From DATKGL01 sp035510455 (lineage in GTDB: Bacteria; Patescibacteriota; Saccharimonadia; Saccharimonadales; UBA4665), in assembly GCA_035510455.1 (NCBI GenBank), contig DATKHB010000023.1, forward strand, positions 24,582-88,581: a DNA stretch of 64,000 nt, read 5' to 3'. Positions 60,346-64,000 of the stretch are shown here, piece after piece (within the stretch, counting starts at the first letter, position 1; each line of letters begins with the position of its first letter). The position numbers and the translations under genes are program-made. Below the pieces are notes generated by a model. The model saw only the letters and a program-made list of their open reading frames with translations, had not been told where the DNA came from and searched no databases.

Positions 60346-61668
60346 ATGCGTCTTGCGCAGCTAGAAGAAGTTACACCGGGTTGGTTCCAAGAGGATGTTT
60401 ATCTAGCATCTGCTGCTGAAGAAGATCCAAATACCCGCCGTGAATTAATGAAAGTGCTTGGATCGATCGCCACCGGCGGCAGTATTCGCCAAACCGAGAG
60501 GGCAGAGGCCGAGCGAGCCAGTCTACCATCAGTAATTGAGGATTATTTTTCAGATGATCCAGAACGCGCTGAAGCCGCTGCTAACCGTCTGGCAATCGAT
60601 CTAAAAACCAATGCCTTTGAGATCCTTATGCCCAGTGGCCATGTCTCTTTATCTGAATCTGACTACCACAATGGATCGTTCTACCAGAATGGCTATAGTC
60701 AGCGGGCTATGTATGCTCATGGCGCCCTTCATGCTAAGCACTTGTTTGAAAATCGTCGGCGCGTAACCGAGACACTAAATGAAATGAGAGTAGAAAAAGG
60801 ATTTGAGGCCGGTAGGTTCAAAACTCACTATCTAGTTGAAATCAGCTGTGCTCCAGGAGAAGACGAGGCTCCCATAGAAGTAATTAAAAGTTATGGTTAT
60901 GATGCTCGAACCTGGAAAGTAATGTTTAGACTTATAGACGTAAATGACGCAGGACACCGAGTTACAGAATCAGCCTCGGTTAATGGTGTAAGTCGGTCTG
61001 GGAAGAGGCATGATGCTAAAGGAGTGAGTCATACTCATGACGAACTTGAAATCCAGTTAGAAGATAATTCTCCCACAGGTAAATTGCAAGGCTCCGCCTG
61101 GATTAGAAAAGACCGATTAAAGAACAGAGTAGTGAGTTTCGTTAGAGTGTTTGACGAGGGCCTTGAGCTCCCGGCGTTTTTTGGAAATGAGGGACAGACT
61201 GGCAATTACGATACTATAGTTCAGATATCACAAGATCGGGAGAAGCAAGCTGAAGAAGAACTAGAATCTAGAGTTCACGATTTGGCTCTTAGTCTTATCG
61301 GTGCTGATTGTGAACGCGCATTAAAGATTATGGCTAGACACGCTAAGGATTTTGCTGCTGATTTATGTATCATTAACACTGCTTACGATGCCCAACAATT
61401 TGGTTGGGTGGCCGTTAGAGATATTGAGCAGGCTCGTTATTATGCCGAAATTGGAGAATATGAACGGGCCGAGCTGGCACTGAAGTCTGCTAAGAAAAAT
61501 GCCATCGTTTTTATGTGCGGCATGAGTTATGAGGAAGATGATAGTGACAAAGAGTGTGTGTTTGAGTCTGGAGAATGTCCATTGTGTCTCGCTAAAAACG
61601 TTAAAACTACTCGAACAGCTAACTGGATAACTTGCGGCGTCTGCAAAAAGTCCAAGCCCGTTAAATAG
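60346..61668 (+). CDS. Uncharacterised protein under B12-type riboswitch, C-terminal zinc ribbon
   Basis: A 440-residue soluble protein that I do not recognise. Residues about 60-150 are helical with YHNGSFYQNGYSQRAM. The middle (about 160-290) is beta-rich and includes THDELEIQLEDNSPTGKLQGSAWI. The last 70 residues include a helical pair with ARYYAEIGEYERAELALKSA, then two C-x-x-C pairs (CPLC and CGVC) forming a likely zinc ribbon. The 5' region holds a cobalamin-type riboswitch, so its supply is probably repressed or induced by corrinoid level. It is neither a known B12 transporter nor a B12 enzyme by sequence, which makes it a candidate for a new B12-related function. It ends one base from a convergent antiporter. 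Confidence 0.8.
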   Translation: MRLAQLEEVTPGWFQEDVYLASAAEEDPNTRRELMKVLGSIATGGSIRQTERAEAERASLPSVIEDYFSDDPERAEAAANRLAIDLKTNAFEILMPSGHVSLSESDYHNGSFYQNGYSQRAMYAHGALHAKHLFENRRRVTETLNEMRVEKGFEAGRFKTHYLVEISCAPGEDEAPIEVIKSYGYDARTWKVMFRLIDVNDAGHRVTESASVNGVSRSGKRHDAKGVSHTHDELEIQLEDNSPTGKLQGSAWIRKDRLKNRVVSFVRVFDEGLELPAFFGNEGQTGNYDTIVQISQDREKQAEEELESRVHDLALSLIGADCERALKIMARHAKDFAADLCIINTAYDAQQFGWVAVRDIEQARYYAEIGEYERAELALKSAKKNAIVFMCGMSYEEDDSDKECVFESGECPLCLAKNVKTTRTANWITCGVCKKSKPVK

Positions 61669-61669
61669 T

Positions 61670-63367
61670 TTAGGATTCGTTGTCCAACATGTACTGGTGT
61701 TGCAGGTAGGAAAGATGTTTTTCCCGGTATTTTCGAAATTCGCTTTGGTTAAATTTATTGCGTCTAATAAAGGCCCCGATTTTTTCTGAACCAATGTAGT
61801 GTGGCAGCATAACGTAGCTGGCGCCCAATTCATATAATGCCTCGGCTTGTTCAACGGTATCGGCGTGAACAATGGTTACGCATTTAGGGTTAATTTTACT
61901 TAGAAGTGAAGCCAAGAAGACATTGGTCTTATGGTCGCTTATGGTAGAAACCAGCATACGTATTTTATTAAGTCCGGTTTCTTCTAGTAGTTCCAAATCG
62001 TTTGCGTCACCGAAAATACAATGGACTTTTTGGTGCTCTAACATCTCCAGCGCATCGGGGTCGTAATCGATTACCACGAAAGGTTTCTTTAGATTCTTAA
62101 ACACCTTTATAAATTCGTGTCCTCCCTTGCTGTAGCCGAAGAGCATAATATCGTAATGACGGCGGATCTCCCGCTCAAAACGTTTATGATGTTTTTCAAA
62201 AACCGCTAGATATTTTTCCAAAAGTTTATAAATCTGGTCGTTATAGATAATGAGATAAGAAGATACCGCGATACTAACAAGCGCTACCAGGGTTATAGTG
62301 CTGACAAGTCCTGAGGTGACCAGGTCCTGTTGGTCGGCTAAAATAATTATGACTAATGAGAATTCACTAACTTGCCCAATCGCCAGGGCTGTCTTAAAAC
62401 TGGTGTGCTTGGTGTATCCCAGTAGTCCCATAATGGTTAGAACGACAAGCGGCTTGAAGATAACTACTACTGCCAGGGAGAAAATAATTAGCCCCATGAA
62501 ATGATGGAGGCTGGCAAAGTTGAGCCTGGTCCCTAAAGATATAAAAAATACCACTAAAAAGAAATCGCGAAGCGACCGAAGACGAGCGCTCATTTCCTGA
62601 GTGTAGGGCAGAGAAGCCAAGGATATACCGGCTATTAAAGCACCAACTTCAATGCTGAACCCAGCTTTTTGAAATAATGCAGCTATGCCAAAACCCCAAC
62701 CGATTGCAAAAAGGAACAAAGACTCTTGACTGCCCGCAATTATTTTTTGTAACCGCGGCAGCAAAAAGACACTAATGATAAACACGCCGAGAGCTATGCC
62801 TATACCTTTCATGGCTAGTTGTTCGATGTCATGTACCGAAAATTGGCTGCTGCCATGCTTAGCTGTCAGGAGTAGTAATACTACCATCGCCAGCAAATCT
62901 TGCAGGACCAGTATACCGATTGAGATCTTACCATAGAGCCTAGATTGCTCTTTTTTATCGCTTAACAGCTTCAAAATTATAATTGTGCTGCTGAACGCTA
63001 GCGCTGCCCCTAGAATCAACGACTCGGTTTGATCGAGGTTAAATAAACGACCTCCAGCCCAGCCTAGAAGTACAGTTAGGCCCACTTGTATAACGCCAAC
63101 AACAGTGGCTATTCGGCCCACTTCCTTTATGACTTTTGGATTTAATCCGAGGCCGATTATAAATAATAGCAGTGCAATACCGATGTCCGAAAAAGTGGTG
63201 ATCGTCTGAGGGGTCTTTGTTAAATGAAGTATAGAGGGGCCAACCAGTATACCGGTAAGAATGTAGCCGATAATCAGGGGTTGTCTTATCAGGCGCATAA
63301 TTAATGCCATACCTGCGGCAATGGCGATTACAAGGCTAAGTTGCGTAAAGATTGTGTCGGTGCCCAT
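61670..63367 (-). CDS. Kef-type cation/proton antiporter with RCK domain
   Basis: A 565-residue protein. About twelve membrane helices (1-385) include LLLFIIGLGLNPKVIKEVGR and AALAFSSTIIILKLLSDKKE, typical of CPA2 antiporters, plus KAGFSIEVGALIAGISLA. From about residue 400, MLFGYSKGGHEF, VIDYDPDALEML and CIFGDANDLELLEETGL form an NAD-binding RCK (TrkA-N) domain; the usual GxGxxG reads GYSKGG. It likely exchanges K+ or Na+ for protons under nucleotide control. The call is sound; ion selectivity is not determined. Confidence 0.9.
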   Translation of the reverse strand: MGTDTIFTQLSLVIAIAAGMALIMRLIRQPLIIGYILTGILVGPSILHLTKTPQTITTFSDIGIALLLFIIGLGLNPKVIKEVGRIATVVGVIQVGLTVLLGWAGGRLFNLDQTESLILGAALAFSSTIIILKLLSDKKEQSRLYGKISIGILVLQDLLAMVVLLLLTAKHGSSQFSVHDIEQLAMKGIGIALGVFIISVFLLPRLQKIIAGSQESLFLFAIGWGFGIAALFQKAGFSIEVGALIAGISLASLPYTQEMSARLRSLRDFFLVVFFISLGTRLNFASLHHFMGLIIFSLAVVVIFKPLVVLTIMGLLGYTKHTSFKTALAIGQVSEFSLVIIILADQQDLVTSGLVSTITLVALVSIAVSSYLIIYNDQIYKLLEKYLAVFEKHHKRFEREIRRHYDIMLFGYSKGGHEFIKVFKNLKKPFVVIDYDPDALEMLEHQKVHCIFGDANDLELLEETGLNKIRMLVSTISDHKTNVFLASLLSKINPKCVTIVHADTVEQAEALYELGASYVMLPHYIGSEKIGAFIRRNKFNQSEFRKYREKHLSYLQHQYMLDNES

Positions 63368-63668
63368 CTTATGAAATGTCTATTTGTTAATATATCTCTT
63401 TTGAGTCTAGCATAATAATAAAACTAAAAGCCGTCCTCATCCCAAGTAAACTTTAGTGGGCGCTGCTACTTATATAAAATTTAGATCAGTTAAAGCTTTA
63501 TAGCACCAACACATAACCCCACTATCGATGGTGCATATTTTGTTGTTTATTTACCCTGTTAATGCTTGCTAAATATTTCCTCCCTATATTATATATAATA
63601 TAAGAGCTACTCTAGGGTATTTGTTCTTACGTACTTGTTGGTGGGAGATTGGTAGTAAGTAGAGTTAA
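63368..63668. other. Intergenic region with AT-rich palindrome and promoter-like sites
   Basis: About 300 bases without a gene. It holds an 18-base perfect palindrome (63585-63602, TATATTATATATAATATA), which includes a TATAAT at 63594-63599. GCACCA at 63503-63508 and TGGTGC at 63529-63534 form a hairpin with a 20-base loop followed by T-rich sequence, possibly a terminator on the plus strand. The antiporter promoter must lie at the left end, but no clear boxes stand out. Confidence 0.4.
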
Positions 63669-63878
63669 GTGTTAGTTATAGAACCAAAGTACAGAAGGCC
63701 GTTAAATAGTAAACAGATAAGAGTATTAAAGCTTACGTATAAGTTTAGGTTTATTAGTGTTCCATTGCTATCTGAGTACTTGGGTAAAGATAAGTCTAGT
63801 GTGTATGAAAGTCTGTATGTACTACTTAGTCAGGAGTATATAGCTAAGAGATACGATAAAATGTCACGCTCCCATTAA
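63669..63878 (+). pseudogene. Truncated winged-helix (replication-relaxation-like) gene fragment
   Basis: A 69-residue reading frame with GTG start. LNSKQIRVLKLTYKFRFISVPLLSEYLGKDKSSVYESLYVLLSQEYIAKRYDK matches the N-terminal winged helix of replication-relaxation (Replic_Relax) proteins, which normally run to 200 residues or more. The protein breaks off at residue 65 and gains only four residues (SRSH) before a stop. The break coincides with TGTCACGCTCCCATT at 63862, which looks like an insertion-sequence end. It is best read as the left part of a gene split by insertion. The right part would lie outside the window. Confidence 0.55.
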
Positions 63879-64000
63879 ACTCAACATGTAGTCTATTCTA
63901 GACGAGACTATATAATTAGTTTAAAGAGGAGATTTCTATGGCAAAAGGTACTCCCACTGATCCAGCCCTCAAAGCTGAGATCGTGGCTAAAATACGTGAT
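63862..64000 (+). mobile_element. Left end of an IS3/IS150-like insertion sequence, partial
   Basis: Starts with TGTCACGCTCCCATTAA, resembling the TGTAC-x-GCACCCATT terminal repeats of IS150-group elements, at the point where the winged-helix frame ends. TATAAT at 63911-63916 and GAGGAG at 63926-63931 precede an ATG at 63938, as expected for the first transposase gene. The right end is outside the window, so neither target duplication nor matching right repeat could be checked. Confidence 0.45.
63938..64000 (+). CDS. Partial helix-turn-helix transposase-like protein
   Basis: Only the first 21 residues are visible (MAKGTPTDPA, then KAEIVAKIRD). The basic, lysine-rich helix resembles the start of the helix-turn-helix domain of IS3-type OrfA or similar transposases. 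A good ribosome-binding site (GAGGAG, six bases before the ATG) supports the start. The identity remains provisional because the diagnostic part lies outside the window. Confidence 0.45.
   Translation, partial: MAKGTPTDPALKAEIVAKIRD

Noticed and set aside
63862..64000. Recoded TGA (as in Gracilibacteria/Absconditabacteria)
   Set aside because: TGA is used as a stop at ATGA overlaps throughout the window, with no conserved genes broken by in-frame TGA.
1..64000. CRISPR arrays, rRNA and tRNA genes
   Set aside because: The gaps between genes are short and none shows repeat-spacer pattern, rRNA motifs or a tRNA cloverleaf.

Overview
The window looks like chromosome from a Patescibacteria/CPR bacterium, most likely a Saccharibacteria (TM7) relative. 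This is inferred from gene content, not from a database search. The supporting signs are: very tight gene packing with many ATGA overlaps; a replication-origin cluster (recF-dnaN-dnaA-oriC-rpmH-rnpA-yidC-jag) lacking yidD, mnmG, mnmE and a neighbouring gyrB; a PrgI/VirB4/VirB6-type secretion locus; and a rhamnose pathway with actinobacterial-type RmlC and RmlD. TGA acts as a normal stop codon throughout, for example in the many ATGA overlaps, which argues against the recoded CPR lineages.

Layout. 1-17628: type IV secretion-like locus. A leftward block (1-2141) carries at least three tandem paralogous pilin-like membrane proteins. A rightward block (2241-17628) carries a giant VirB6/TrbL-like protein, a basic low-complexity protein, PrgI, a VirB4 N-domain-like protein, the VirB4 ATPase, a large one-TM protein, a three-module secreted wall enzyme and a beta-propeller-like protein. 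17630-23701: replication-origin region; oriC is in 21415-21680. 23712-57049: a long surface-glycan region with glycosyltransferases, a Wzm/Wzt ABC exporter, two nucleotide-sugar modules (39264-42702 and the rml/galE/pmm/glmS operon 45186-55243), an initiating phospho-sugar transferase, an O-antigen-ligase-like protein and GtrA. Exported repeat proteins and an FAD oxidoreductase interrupt it. 57033-63367: accessory region with a LexA-like protein lacking its peptidase domain, several unknown genes, a guanylate-kinase-like protein, a cobalamin-type riboswitch before an uncharacterised zinc-ribbon protein, and a Kef-type antiporter. 63368-64000: a truncated winged-helix gene apparently cut by the left end of an insertion sequence.

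How the parts fit. The secretion locus probably builds a cell-surface conduit with its own wall-opening enzyme, suited to an epibiont that contacts a host cell. The glycan region makes sugar nucleotides (dTDP-rhamnose, UDP-galactose, hexosamines, a probable amino-deoxy sugar), starts a chain on undecaprenyl phosphate, extends it and exports it. The most unusual element is the B12-type riboswitch at 60171-60344. Its expression platform is a hairpin that contains the ribosome-binding site of the next gene and also resembles a terminator. No tRNA, rRNA or CRISPR array was seen.
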